Shown here in pieces: positions 53,928-63,600 of a stretch of 64,000 nt of DNA. Source of the DNA: Microglena sp. YARC. Its lineage: Eukaryota; Chlorophyta; Chlorophyceae; Chlamydomonadales; Chlamydomonadaceae. Numbering within the stretch: position 1 is the first letter of the stretch; every line of letters begins with the position of its first letter. The position numbers were made by a program, and so were the translations under genes. Under the pieces are notes generated by a model that was not told the DNA's origin, ran no database searches, and saw only the letters and a list, made by a program, of their open reading frames with translations. The stretch is from the NCBI GenBank assembly GCA_022414725.1, contig CM039462.1, forward strand, positions 94,169,457 to 94,233,456, in the 5' to 3' direction.

Positions 53928-54887
53928 ATGGAGAATTGGGTCGGCGAGTCATCATCGTTTGTACATGAACATGAGGCTGACCAACATGATGACGTCGCCG
54001 AACTTGTCGATTATGAAGGGGATGAGGATGAGGAGTGTGCACCTGGGAGAGCGATTTGTGTGGTCAAGAAACATGCCTCGTGCAACATGGAGTCTGTCCT
54101 GTACATCGCGACGTCCCGCGTCATCGAGGCGTTCTCTAAGAAGCCTCCAACCTTGGAAGAAAATTTCTCGTCGTACAAGAACGGGGGAGACGGTGCGTTC
54201 AGTAGCGCCCTCATGAACCAGGTGGGGTTTGCTGCGTCGAGCGACCGCAAGCCACTGCGCATCATCGACGTGGGCTGCGGTCGCAGGACAAGCGCGGGAC
54301 AGATCGCCTCTCTGATTCCTGCGTCTTCTGCCGAGTACACCTGCATCGACAAAGCCATGCCGGAGACGTGCGGTTTCGCTGCTAGGTCGCTAAAGCTCGC
54401 GTGTGGCGCAGACGGCGTCGGCATGACCGAGATCCTCGGCGACGTCTTTGATGAGAAGACGACGACGGACCTCGGAAGCAACAGATTCGACTTGGTGATC
54501 ATTGACGTTGAGCCGCACGGGCGAGAAATCGATGTGTACGAGAAGATCGTCGGGCACCTCGCGGACACGCATCTCGTCTTGCTGAAGCACGTATGCTGTA
54601 TTAACATTGTCGGGTCTGCCTATGCCGACTGCTTCCTTACAAAGTACGACGATGAGGGGAAGGTCATGGACTACCTTGCAGTTAAAGTGTTGAACGGGTG
54701 GTTCCATCGGGACTTGTACGTCCTCATGACGCGACATGGGGGAGTGCGCGGGAGCAGGACTCATGAGCTGTTCCGCGCCGCGGTCGCCGCAGAGGGTCGG
54801 ACGCTCCGCAAGTACACTTACTTGGACAAGGACTACCGCACGTACGTGGAGGTTGTCGACGATTTCGGCACGGTTTTACGGGGATAA
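53928..54887 (+). CDS. Class I SAM-dependent methyltransferase
   Basis: From the ATG at 53928 the product has 319 residues. After an acidic N-terminus (about 15-40) comes the SAM site: RIIDVGCGRRTSAGQI (motif I, about 111-126), an acidic end of strand 2 (YTCIDKAMPE), DLVIIDVEPHGREID (motif IV, about 187-201), and VLLKH. Motif I and the order of strands are clear. The nearest resemblance I see is to methyltransferases of giant viruses with possible RNA substrates, but the substrate is not identifiable. A GTG one codon upstream is formally possible. Confidence 0.7.
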   Translation: MENWVGESSSFVHEHEADQHDDVAELVDYEGDEDEECAPGRAICVVKKHASCNMESVLYIATSRVIEAFSKKPPTLEENFSSYKNGGDGAFSSALMNQVGFAASSDRKPLRIIDVGCGRRTSAGQIASLIPASSAEYTCIDKAMPETCGFAARSLKLACGADGVGMTEILGDVFDEKTTTDLGSNRFDLVIIDVEPHGREIDVYEKIVGHLADTHLVLLKHVCCINIVGSAYADCFLTKYDDEGKVMDYLAVKVLNGWFHRDLYVLMTRHGGVRGSRTHELFRAAVAAEGRTLRKYTYLDKDYRTYVEVVDDFGTVLRG

Positions 54888-54972
54888 AGATGAGAAGCTT
54901 TTCGACATTTAAATTCCCCACTTTATTTGAGAACAACTGTAATAAATATTCGACAAACTACCGGTTTAGGGT

Positions 54973-55176
54973 TTAACAAACCAACGGTGCGCTGCCTCCA
55001 CCCCGCATCCTCTCGAACTCTTCATCTTTCACAATATTTCCATCAGGCTCTAACTTCTCTTGCACTGCAATACCAAGTTCTGTGAACCCTACGTTTCCCA
55101 CCAACATGAGGTTCGCGGCGTCCTTTGAGACATCACTTTTTGATAAATGCAACGCGATGATGTGGAGTGGGAGCAA
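54973..55176 (-). pseudogene. Truncated copy of the SAP/zinc-finger gene, 5' end
   Basis: About 60 codons match the N-terminus of the gene at 51916-53658 (from LPLHIIALHLSKSD through PDGNIVKDEE), with an internal deletion of about 10 codons. It then departs and stops. It is not a complete gene. The surrounding 54888-55413 has no other gene. Confidence 0.75.
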
Positions 55177-55413
55177 CGTTGGGCAATATCCCCAATATCG
55201 GGCATGTTGCTATAGCGGAACATCGAGTTTGTCAACATACTTTGCATCTAATTTGGGTGTCACTTCGTCGTAGTCTTCCGGTTTAGGGTTTATCGTTTAT
55301 AGAGTCAGATCGAACACAGTTCTCAAATAAAGTGGGAAACCCTTTATAATCATCGAACTTGAATCGTGTTCCACATCTGAATTTAAATTCCTGTATGGAA
55401 TGTATAAGATCGA

Positions 55414-56499
55414 ATGGATCCGTACAGCATTTCCCAGTGCAGCGCTTGTGGCAAGAGCTACTCTAACGATGCAAACTTGCGCAAGCATATTCGCAGGCAG
55501 CCTCTGTGTGCGAAGTGGAATGCGATGAAGCAGAGTGGTTCAAAGAGCTTTGTGGACGACCAAATGTGGGGCGAAGTAAACAAGACACAAACTGAAATTG
55601 ATATGGAAATCGTTACGGAAATCGTGTGTCCTACATGCGGCGAGAAATACTCGAACATGGGCAACCTGAACCGACACCTGAACGCGTCTGTTGTTTGCCG
55701 GAAGTGGATAGTGTACAACGATGTCAATGGTATCGAGCAATACATCTCTAAATGGGCTAACCCCTCGGCCATGGTGGATCCCTCGACTTCCCTAGTTGAT
55801 CTTTCGACTTCCCTAGTGGATCCCTCGACTTCCCTGGTGGATTCCTCGACATCCCTAGTGGAGGAGCACGACAAGCCCCTGAGTTCATCCTCGCCCTCCC
55901 CTACGATCGCGCCTTCACCTCCCTTGTTACAAACCGTACCGTACGGAGTTCCTTTCCCTCCACCTGCTGCGTCGGAGAAAGGCATGCTCCACATAATTTG
56001 GAACCTGTTCCTGACAGACCGGGAGAGCGCCGGTCAGAACCTGGTCGAGATGGTGGACTCGAACGGTGTCCAACTGATCATCGCAATGCTCCCAGACCTC
56101 AAGCATTTCGTTGCCGACACGGTGGACCGAGATCGAGCCACCAAAGCGGAGGCCGCGTTGGCATGTTGTAACGGCGTTCCTATTTGCTTCATGCGCTACA
56201 CCGATCATACGACATTTGTGGACTACGCTGAGTTCGAGCGACTGTGCACGCTCATCGAGGAGTGCAGGAGACGGCCTGGAAAGCGGGCCAATGTCCTGCT
56301 GTTCTGCAACAACGGGTACCAGCGATCCATCCCTTTCCTATGCTATTACCTGACCAAGCATCACTCAGACGAAGTACCCGATGTGGAACGCGCGGTCGAT
56401 CTCATCCTGCCACAGGTGGACAGAGCCAACTTTGGCGCCGTGCGAAAGGATTACATCGATCAGGTGTCGCGAATTTTACACCAGCAAACGATGTTGTAG
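55414..56499 (+). CDS. Zinc-finger/dual-specificity-phosphatase-like fusion protein
   Basis: The 361-residue product has two C2H2-type fingers (CSACGKSYSNDANLRKH near residues 9-25; CPTCGEKYSNMGNLNRH near 71-87). A low-complexity linker with repeats of STSLVDP follows (about 120-150), then a proline/serine stretch. The C-terminal cysteine-phosphatase domain (about 190-355) has the active-site loop FCNNGYQRS (near 295), which keeps the Cys-x5-Arg of dual-specificity phosphatases, with the aspartate not identified with certainty. Phosphatases with this loop type are known from giant viruses and poxviruses, where they dephosphorylate host or virion proteins. The added zinc fingers are unusual. 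ATG 55414. Confidence 0.7.
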   Translation: MDPYSISQCSACGKSYSNDANLRKHIRRQPLCAKWNAMKQSGSKSFVDDQMWGEVNKTQTEIDMEIVTEIVCPTCGEKYSNMGNLNRHLNASVVCRKWIVYNDVNGIEQYISKWANPSAMVDPSTSLVDLSTSLVDPSTSLVDSSTSLVEEHDKPLSSSSPSPTIAPSPPLLQTVPYGVPFPPPAASEKGMLHIIWNLFLTDRESAGQNLVEMVDSNGVQLIIAMLPDLKHFVADTVDRDRATKAEAALACCNGVPICFMRYTDHTTFVDYAEFERLCTLIEECRRRPGKRANVLLFCNNGYQRSIPFLCYYLTKHHSDEVPDVERAVDLILPQVDRANFGAVRKDYIDQVSRILHQQTML

Positions 56500-56504
56500 C
56501 ATTA

Positions 56505-56560
56505 AATGGGCGTTCCTGCCTCCCGTCCGATTTTGACTGGTTGCGAAACATTGTCACTGA
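56505..56560 (+). mobile_element. Family A MITE, left arm only
   Basis: AATGGGCGTTCCTGCCTCC and GATTTTGACTGGTTGCG are present. No right arm follows. It starts five bases after the stop of the phosphatase fusion gene. Confidence 0.65.
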
Positions 56561-56684
56561 CCTCGCAAGATTGTCTTGTGTGGACAAGAGATGGAGACAG
56601 CTGAGGCGCTCAAATGAGCATGAGAAAAAACTCCGTGCGATGTGGGAGTTTGTCCAGATTCTCGTTGATAGAACCATCCACAAT

Positions 56685-56993
56685 TCAGCTTACTACGGCG
56701 TACACTATACCTGCTATAATCGATAGGGCCTGGAAACAGATGCACACGCTTGGTGTGTCGGTACCCGTGAACGGTCGGTTGTGCCACTCTGGGTTCAGTG
56801 TGAAGAGAAGGTCTATGGACCCGCACACGACGAGCACGAGGATGATCAAGTTTCTCTGTGTGGGCGAACACCACCATGAGCGAGGTCTCCCAACGATCAC
56901 AACCAATGCGATAAAGAACGCGACAACCGCTAAAGCGTCCTTCATGTACCCATTAGATGCGAGGTTGTTATTGTTGTTATCACTCCTTGTCAT
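56685..56993 (-). CDS. Small membrane protein, about three hydrophobic segments
   Basis: From the ATG at 56993 the product has 102 residues: an asparagine-rich N-terminus, then hydrophobic stretches near residues 20-37, 48-65 and 85-101. No family is recognised. It is convergent with the phosphatase fusion gene and the transposon arm. Confidence 0.5.
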   Translation of the reverse strand: MTRSDNNNNNLASNGYMKDALAVVAFFIALVVIVGRPRSWWCSPTQRNLIILVLVVCGSIDLLFTLNPEWHNRPFTGTDTPSVCICFQALSIIAGIVYAVVS

Positions 56994-57134
56994 TGTTATC
57001 AATTAAGGTGGGAAATAAAGTGGGTTCGAAAAGAAATGCTCAACATCCGGCTACAGTCGACGACGGAATAATGAGAGAATATCGAGACTCATTTTATTCT
57101 CCTTCAGTTCTCAAAGCCACCCATGATCGTTTAA

Positions 57135-57632
57135 ATGCTATTATTTGTTTTGGTTTTTAATTGTAAAATGAAAAGCGTATACATCTTGCATGACAGACCG
57201 GATTTGCTTCATTGGCATTTTCCAATTGTTGTTGCAGTGGTTGATGTAGAGAACTTGAACAGGGGCACTGCATCGGATAACAGGAGCACCGCATCGGTGA
57301 TTGATGATGGACAATTATCAGAGATCCGAGACGCTGAGAATATGTTGCTTAAATTTGCCATCCCTGATTTTACCCACATTGCACCTTCTCCCACTGATCG
57401 CACCATCAAATTAGGGCGGCACCTGCCTGAACAATTGGTGACAACAAACGGAGCAATTTTCAATATGGCATGGGACAATACAGTATCTCAGAAATGCACT
57501 TTACAACTCATTGGGCGTTTAACCAACGTATGGGGATATGAGTGTAATGGAACATACATGAGCGGAATCACATGGACTGTTGATCGGATCTACGTGGACT
57601 TCGATCCTACCAAGAGCTTCCCGCAAGAATAA
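57135..57632 (+). CDS. Hypothetical protein, 165 residues
   Basis: The ATG at 57135 gives a short hydrophobic start; a second ATG at 57168 is an equally plausible start. The rest is soluble-looking with no cysteine motif or repeats. No family is recognised. It is followed by the first copy of a 260-bp duplicated block. Confidence 0.45.
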   Translation: MLLFVLVFNCKMKSVYILHDRPDLLHWHFPIVVAVVDVENLNRGTASDNRSTASVIDDGQLSEIRDAENMLLKFAIPDFTHIAPSPTDRTIKLGRHLPEQLVTTNGAIFNMAWDNTVSQKCTLQLIGRLTNVWGYECNGTYMSGITWTVDRIYVDFDPTKSFPQE

Positions 57633-57651
57633 CCAAGCAGGATTTTACCTT

Positions 57652-57909
57652 TCATGACGCATTGCACATCAACTAAGACTCCGTGTTCTTTTGGGCCACG
57701 GTACTGGGGAAGAGGCGATCGCTTAAGTGCGGCTGGCTGGTCCTTCAATGGACACTCTCGACAAAAGAACGATACGGAGCTGCATGATGGAGAGTCGTGA
57801 TCTAAAAAAGAACCACGATATTCTCTTTAACATCCTGCAATTTGTTGATTCAAAATCGTATTGGTGTTCCACTGCCCCTGTGGGTTGCTACACCATTAGG
57901 TTACACCGT
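57652..57909 (+). repeat. About 260-bp direct repeat, copy 1
   Basis: The stretch starting CATGACGCATTGCACATCAA is repeated at 58241-58503, with small indels. Both copies run into CCATTAGGTTACACCG, the inner marker of Family C transposons. No gene in it is convincing; the short open frames are shifted between the copies. Confidence 0.85.
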
Positions 57910-58240
57910 GCTGTCTTACCGTTTTGATATTTTCAACACTAATTGTTGCGAATAGTCAATCATCGGACCTCTGCATTTGCAGACAGAACATCTCGAAATA
58001 CCTAGCTCATCTAAATACTTCGGTAAAGAAAGGCTTTTGCAGAATGATATTGTTCCGCCTCCGCATTGTCTTGAGATATCCGGCATTTCCATGTTGTACA
58101 GTTGTTCTCAAATAATTGACTAATTTAGATTGTACTCATTCCAATTACCAATTACACCTTATAATCATTCAGACTGCAGATCGTTGCGTGTAAGAGTGGA
58201 TGGTCCTCCAAAATGGCCCGTCCAGCAAAGAAACCTCCTT

Positions 58241-58503
58241 TCATGACGCATTGCACATCAACAAAGACCCCGTGTTCTTTTGGGCCACGATACCGAGAAA
58301 GAGGCGATCGCTTAAGTGCGGCTGGTCCTTCAATGGACACTCTCGAAAGTACCGACAAAAGAACGATACGGAGTCTGCAGGATGGAGAGTCGTGATCTAA
58401 AAAAGAACCACGATATTCTCGTTAACATCCTGCAATTTGTTGATTCAAAATCGTATTGGTGTTCCACTGCCCCGTGGGTTGCTACACCATTAGGTTACAC
58501 CGG
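58241..58503 (+). repeat. About 260-bp direct repeat, copy 2
   Basis: Partner of 57652-57909. In this copy the Family C right end (58487-58551, followed by TA) is complete. The region 57910-58240 between the copies has only short frames. Confidence 0.85.
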
Positions 58504-58551
58504 AAGGTGTGCCATACACGAAGTGGTTTCATTTTAGTATTCCGTTGACTG
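58487..58551 (+). mobile_element. Family C MITE, right end
   Basis: CCATTAGGTTACACCGG through ATTCCGTTGACTG and TA (58552-58553). Matches the right half of the 117-bp element at 35093. Confidence 0.7.
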
Positions 58552-58760
58552 TATCAGGAATGACATCCGGAAGATATCAGCCGTTTCGAGGTTCCAAACG
58601 TCAGTCTGACGCTGAGTTTTATGTACGATTTATGTACTACGTGCATCATTTCTCAGGACGAGTACGATAGTCTAAAGGCAGAGGGACATTCTGGTCTGTC
58701 CCATGCGGCTTTCGTCGGTATATCTTGGTGTAGTGCAGAAACTTGACGTTTATGATGTAA

Positions 58761-58768
58761 AAAATTGA
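58761..58768 (+). promoter_or_regulatory. Possible early promoter word AAAATTGA
   Basis: The octamer AAAATTGA, the early-promoter core known from Mimivirus, lies about 40 bp upstream of the ATG at 58809. It is the only well-placed example I noted, so it may be chance. Confidence 0.3.
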
Positions 58769-58808
58769 ATGAAATCGGCAGTATCTAAATGACAACTCTA
58801 CAACAACA

Positions 58809-59828
58809 ATGTCTGACTATTCGTTATCATTAAATCTCGAAAACCCAGACAGTTTGTCAATCCGATACAGTTTTGGAAGCCTAGGCCCAGACACTATTAG
58901 AAACCTACGCGGTTCTGGAAGCCACTTCAACTTCGAAGAAGCCACCAATTTAGAAGAAGCTCAAAGCGCAAGAAGATCAAGATCAAGGTCCCCTGTTCAG
59001 TACCACCTACCTGACATGTATGTTCCTGATCCTGATTCTCACGATGCTCAAGCTGCTGATGCTGATGATCCTTACCAAGTGAACCATTTACTAAGTAAAC
59101 TGTATGCTGCTCAAGCTGCTCAAGCTGCTCAAGCTGCTCAAGCTGCTCAAGCTGCTCAAGCTGCTCAAGCTGCTCAAGCTGCTCAAGCTGCTCAAGCTGC
59201 GCAATCTGCTCAAGCTGCGCAAGCTGCTCAAGCTGCTCAAGCTGCGCAAGCTGCTCAAGCTGCTCAAGCTGCGCAATCTGCTCAAGCTGCTCAAGCTGCT
59301 CAAGCTGCGCAAGCTGCTCAAGCTGCGCACGATGCTGCTTATGATGATGCTCAGGCTTCTCCTCATGCTTCTCCTCCTGCTTCTCCTGCTCCTTATGGAA
59401 AGTGGATCAAGTCGATTGTGGTGTACATTACCATGTACGTCACCCTGAACAGTATGGAGGATGCAAAGGCGGATGCATGGTTTATCCCGTCCACTCTCTA
59501 CAAGATACTTGGCGGACATGACCAAAACAGGTATGGATACTCACGGAAATGCCGAATCAACATTGGGATGGAATCTGGAACGAAAAAATCTTTCAGATTC
59601 AACTCTGAAATTGCGGACATATTCTTATCTGAGGTCCAATCTAAATTAACGATTGTAATTCAACCGCTTGAGAATGGCTCGACAAACTTCTGTCTGTTGG
59701 TTCAAAATATCAAGAAGAATCAGGACATTGCCGTTGTCAAATTGTCAGAAAAAACTCTCGAAGGAATCGATACACCTGATACCCCCACCGATATCTCTAA
59801 CTTCATCTTGAAAAGACAACACTGTTAG
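58809..59828 (+). CDS. Hypothetical protein with long Ala-Gln-Ala repeat tract
   Basis: The 339-residue product has an N-terminal region of about 95 residues rich in Ser, Asn and Arg (ARRSRSRSPVQY). About 25 AQA units follow (about residues 100-177), then a short Pro/Ser/Ala linker and a C-terminal domain of about 140 residues with mixed helix/strand character and a basic patch. The tract probably forms a flexible or helical spacer. The frame is intact despite the repeat. No family is recognised. Confidence 0.55.
   Translation: MSDYSLSLNLENPDSLSIRYSFGSLGPDTIRNLRGSGSHFNFEEATNLEEAQSARRSRSRSPVQYHLPDMYVPDPDSHDAQAADADDPYQVNHLLSKLYAAQAAQAAQAAQAAQAAQAAQAAQAAQAAQAAQSAQAAQAAQAAQAAQAAQAAQAAQSAQAAQAAQAAQAAQAAHDAAYDDAQASPHASPPASPAPYGKWIKSIVVYITMYVTLNSMEDAKADAWFIPSTLYKILGGHDQNRYGYSRKCRINIGMESGTKKSFRFNSEIADIFLSEVQSKLTIVIQPLENGSTNFCLLVQNIKKNQDIAVVKLSEKTLEGIDTPDTPTDISNFILKRQHC
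59104..59330. repeat. GCTCAA/GCGCAA-type 9-nt tandem repeat
   Basis: About 25 units of GCTCAAGCT with interspersed GCGCAAGCT and GCGCAATCT variants encode the AQA tract. Variants are grouped, which fits expansion by unequal exchange. Confidence 0.9.
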
Positions 59829-59929
59829 ATTCAACGTAGTAGATTACCGTTTTTTTTCCGCACCATTCCATTTACAAATGGCCCAATTCAGAATCGACTG
59901 GTTCACGGATCACCACATTTCTGTACACT

Positions 59930-60484
59930 TCAGACTTCATACTTAATTTGAAAGAACTTGTTGTAGATAAATGCAGCAACAACGGCAACAAATACAACAA
60001 CGGTCGCCCCATTAAAGTACATTTTGGCGCGGGCGCGGCCCGCCTGTTCTCGGGCGCCCGCCTGTTCGCGAGCGCGACCCGCCTGTTCGCGGGCAAACGG
60101 CACGCCCTTGACCCAGTATGTGCCTGAATAGGGCACAACGTACATCATGGGCACATATTTTTCATCCGGCATGCTGTCTATCAATCCCTTCATAAACAAA
60201 TTCATCACTGATCCCTCCTCATCGTTAATGCTCTCCATGAGCTTTTCCTTCTGCTCATCCACCTCTGAACGCTTGGGTTGGAAGGGCTCCAATGCTTGCA
60301 TGTACGCGATGTAAGTGCGCTCCAGCTCGTCGACCTGCGCAAGCGACTTTGCGTTTTTGAGAGACGCCACGAGCCTGGCGTCTTCGTAGTTTGACCCCCC
60401 GGAATCAAACGCCTTGCAATTGCAAAATGCCTCGCGGGCTGAGACGACGTTGGCATCTTCCCAAGCGAATTTTTCGGACTCCAT
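59930..60484 (-). CDS. Hypothetical tail-anchored protein with AREQAG repeats
   Basis: From the ATG at 60484 the product has 184 residues: an acidic, helical N-terminal two-thirds, then three short AREQAG-type repeats (about 130-152) and a C-terminal membrane segment (about 158-176), followed by a few basic residues. This topology suggests a tail-anchored protein. A 22-codon frame beginning at 59941, inside its stop region, resembles the start of a frame near 46830 and may be the next small gene. Confidence 0.55.
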   Translation of the reverse strand: MESEKFAWEDANVVSAREAFCNCKAFDSGGSNYEDARLVASLKNAKSLAQVDELERTYIAYMQALEPFQPKRSEVDEQKEKLMESINDEEGSVMNLFMKGLIDSMPDEKYVPMMYVVPYSGTYWVKGVPFAREQAGRAREQAGAREQAGRARAKMYFNGATVVVFVAVVAAFIYNKFFQIKYEV

Positions 60485-60662
60485 ATATCTCTGATGGTCT
60501 GATGGTCTTCGCAGTTTTTGTTGTTATCTAATAAATTGGAAAATTCCTTATACTCTATCTGGCAATCAAAGCGGAAATTTGATCGACACTGCGTTGCAAC
60601 TGTTCGACATTGATTCGTACGAATTTTACACTGAAAAACTCAAACAACCCAACGGCACTGAT

Positions 60663-63600
60663 CTATAAATAAAATTCATCATTGGATGTGAGAAGCGCAG
60701 CCTCCACCCCCAATGCTCTGAGTTCGTGCTGCATGAGGGTGAACGTATAAGGTGTTTCAACATTTGCCTCCTCGTCGGGTCCTTCTGGGTCTTCGCGTGC
60801 TGCGGCCCACCATTCCGCCGGCGTTCCTGTCGTGGCATTGACCTTAGTTGAGTGGTGATCGCTGCGCTGCATGAACGCTTCGCGTGTGAACGATGCGAGT
60901 CCGTGTGCGATGAGTGCGTTCTGCTCCATCTCTCCGATGCGCAGCCCTCCGCTCTGTCCCTTGGACTTCGTTGGCTGACGTGTTGTGGCGTCGACTGCTC
61001 CTCTTGCACGCGACTGGTACTTGTCCTCTACCATGTGTTTCAAGCGACCGTAGTAATTCACGCCTACAAAGATGCGTGTTTTTGCCTCTTCTCCGGATCG
61101 TCCGTTGTGCATGAGCATGTTCCCGTGTCCGTTTTCACGCAGACCCAGTTGGGTCAGCGCGGCTCCGATGTCTTCGCCTCCGAATGTGTCGGCGTTCATG
61201 CGAGCTCCTTTGACTGCTCCCTCGCGCGCTAGCACGGCTTCCAGTAGATGCGAGACTGTCCTACGGTTGGGGAATGCATTGGGGTTGATGATGATGTCGG
61301 GTACGATACCGTCCTCTGCGCAGAACGGCATGTCCACGGCGGGTAGAATCATTCCCACCACCCCTTTCTGTCCGTAACGCGAGCTTAGTTTGTCTCCTAG
61401 TTCGGGGCTGCGCATCTGTCGGAGACGTACTTTGCATGCTCTAAGTTGTGGTATTGCGTTGTCTTTTGCTGTTTTCTGATCTATGTTTTGCAAGTGGACG
61501 CCGTCTACATACGTGGGAAGGTCGGATTCTCTGGATTGTAGACGTTGAGATGCGTCCGTGAAGACGTCTTCCTTTGCTGCGGTCGATGGTACCTTGACCA
61601 TTCCTACAACTGCGTCTCCTTCTCTTAACATTTTGTTGATCTTTGGCATTCCATGTTCGTCGAGGTTTTCGTATTCTTTTGTGGTTGTTTTGGTGGTGGT
61701 TGATAGGGCGTACCCGCGTGACACTAGCCGCTGTGGGTTCGCAAACACAATTTGGTTTTTTGTTTTTTGAATGTTTGGGTCCTCTGGTTCCTCCTCTGAC
61801 TCCTCGTACCGGATGGTTTCGAATACTGTGAGTGCTAGTCGGCCGCGCTGCACGGCGTCTAGATTGATGATGATGGCGTCATCTTGGTTGTATCCTGTGT
61901 ATGTGGCGATTGCCACTACGACGTTCTCGCCGTGCGCGAAACGTCCTCCGAAGAGTCGGTCTGCGAAGCTCGTGCTTACCAGAGGGCGTTGGGCGTGGTG
62001 TAGTAGGAATGTGTTCGTATCGAACCTGTCCCTGATGGAGGTCATGGTCGTGCCTAGCGCTTGTTTAAATTGCGCTAGACATAGTGAGTTGTACGCCCCG
62101 TTGTTGTGGTTAAGTAGTGGGTAGGTGTTGCTTACCATTGAGAGTGTGCTTCCTGCGTGTATCTCTGCGTGCGTGTATCTGCCTCGGATCGGGTCTCGAT
62201 TGTTGACGTCTGCCTCGTTCATTGCCACTAGACATGTAGCTACTTCTTCGACATCTATCATTTCGATAGCTCCGCTGCGTATCAATTCGGTCCACGACGG
62301 ATCGCCGTTGATTGGTACGACCTTTCCTTCCTGTACTCTTCTTAGTGGTCTGCAGCATCTTCCTGCATCTGTGCGGATTGCCACGTCGTTCCTCCACACG
62401 TCCCATGTGACGCCGAGTGTGTTCAGTCTGGTGTCTTCCGTCCTCATTTTTCGTAGTGCATCGACTAGGTCCTTGGGTGTGTCTGTGATCGCTATCCATG
62501 TGTCGTTAAAGTGCACCGCGGTTGCTTGTGGGGATAGTGTGCTGTTTGATAGATGTCTCGTGTATTTGTCTATGGCGATTCTTATGGTTTCTTGTACGAC
62601 GGGTTCTGGTATGGCAAGTGATATGGTGACAAGCGTGGCTAGGTGCGTGAGGAGGCCTACGTTGGGTCCGTCTGGTGACTCTACTGGGCAGATGACTCCC
62701 CAATGCGACGGCCTTAGACGGTGTGTGTCTGCTATCTTGACGTTCCTGTCGACGGGGTTGTTTACTCGTCTCATGTGTGAAATGTATCCTAGATATGAGA
62801 CTCTGCTGAGTTCTTGGACGGGCGCGCGTGCACTGTCATCGCCGCGTCGCGATCCTTTGAGTGCTCGTACGAGGGCTTCTCGGATGATTCTTGGTTGGAA
62901 TATATTTTTCAGGTTGGCTTCGTTGACGAGCGTGTGTATATCGTTTGCGACGCGCCATGGTCCGGTGAGGAACTCTTCGTTGAGCGTGCGCAGGGTTGTT
63001 GCGATTGATAGTAGGTACGCGTCTCTGAAGAGATTGGCTGTGATTGCACCTGAGCACATGAGTCTCTTGTTGGCGTAGTGATCGAGTTCCGACATGGGTT
63101 CTTTTCCTAGAGCGGCTCTTACGAGATGTCTCACGACTGCTCCTAGGGCGATTGCTTTGGCCTCGAACGTGCGTCCTACATTTGGGAAGAGGTCGTCTGT
63201 GAGGACGCTTTTGAGGTCGAGTTGGGACTTGAATCGTGTGCGTGGTATGAGGAAATCTATGGCTCCTCTCTGGCTGCTTACTCCAGACTTGTGTCCTGCG
63301 GCTATGGATGCGTGCATGAATGCGATTTCGACCTTGTTTCTCTCTTCTCCTGGATCTTCGTGGAAGATGGTTTTGAGGATGGCGCGATCGCTTTCGATGC
63401 CGAGTGCTCTGAAGAGAGTTGTGACGGGCACGGCTCCTTCGTTGATATGGGTGACCGTGGCTGTGATTTCACCAGAAGTCATGACTCGGAAGACGCTTGT
63501 GCGTGGGAACACGTCGCGTGCGTCTGTGGAGACGCACCTGATGAATGCTTTTAGGATGAGTTTGTCGTCTTCTATTTTCTCTCCGCGTCGTGTGTAGAGT

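Noticed and set aside
59091..59525. Minus-strand and shifted frames through the GCTCAA repeats
   Set aside because: Low-complexity shadows (Leu-Ser or Leu-Lys runs) of the AQA tract; only the frame at 58809-59828 has non-repetitive domains on both sides.
62125..63597. Plus-strand frames of 110-317 codons opposite RPB2
   Set aside because: Antisense of a conserved polymerase gene; serine/arginine-rich composition is typical for such shadows.
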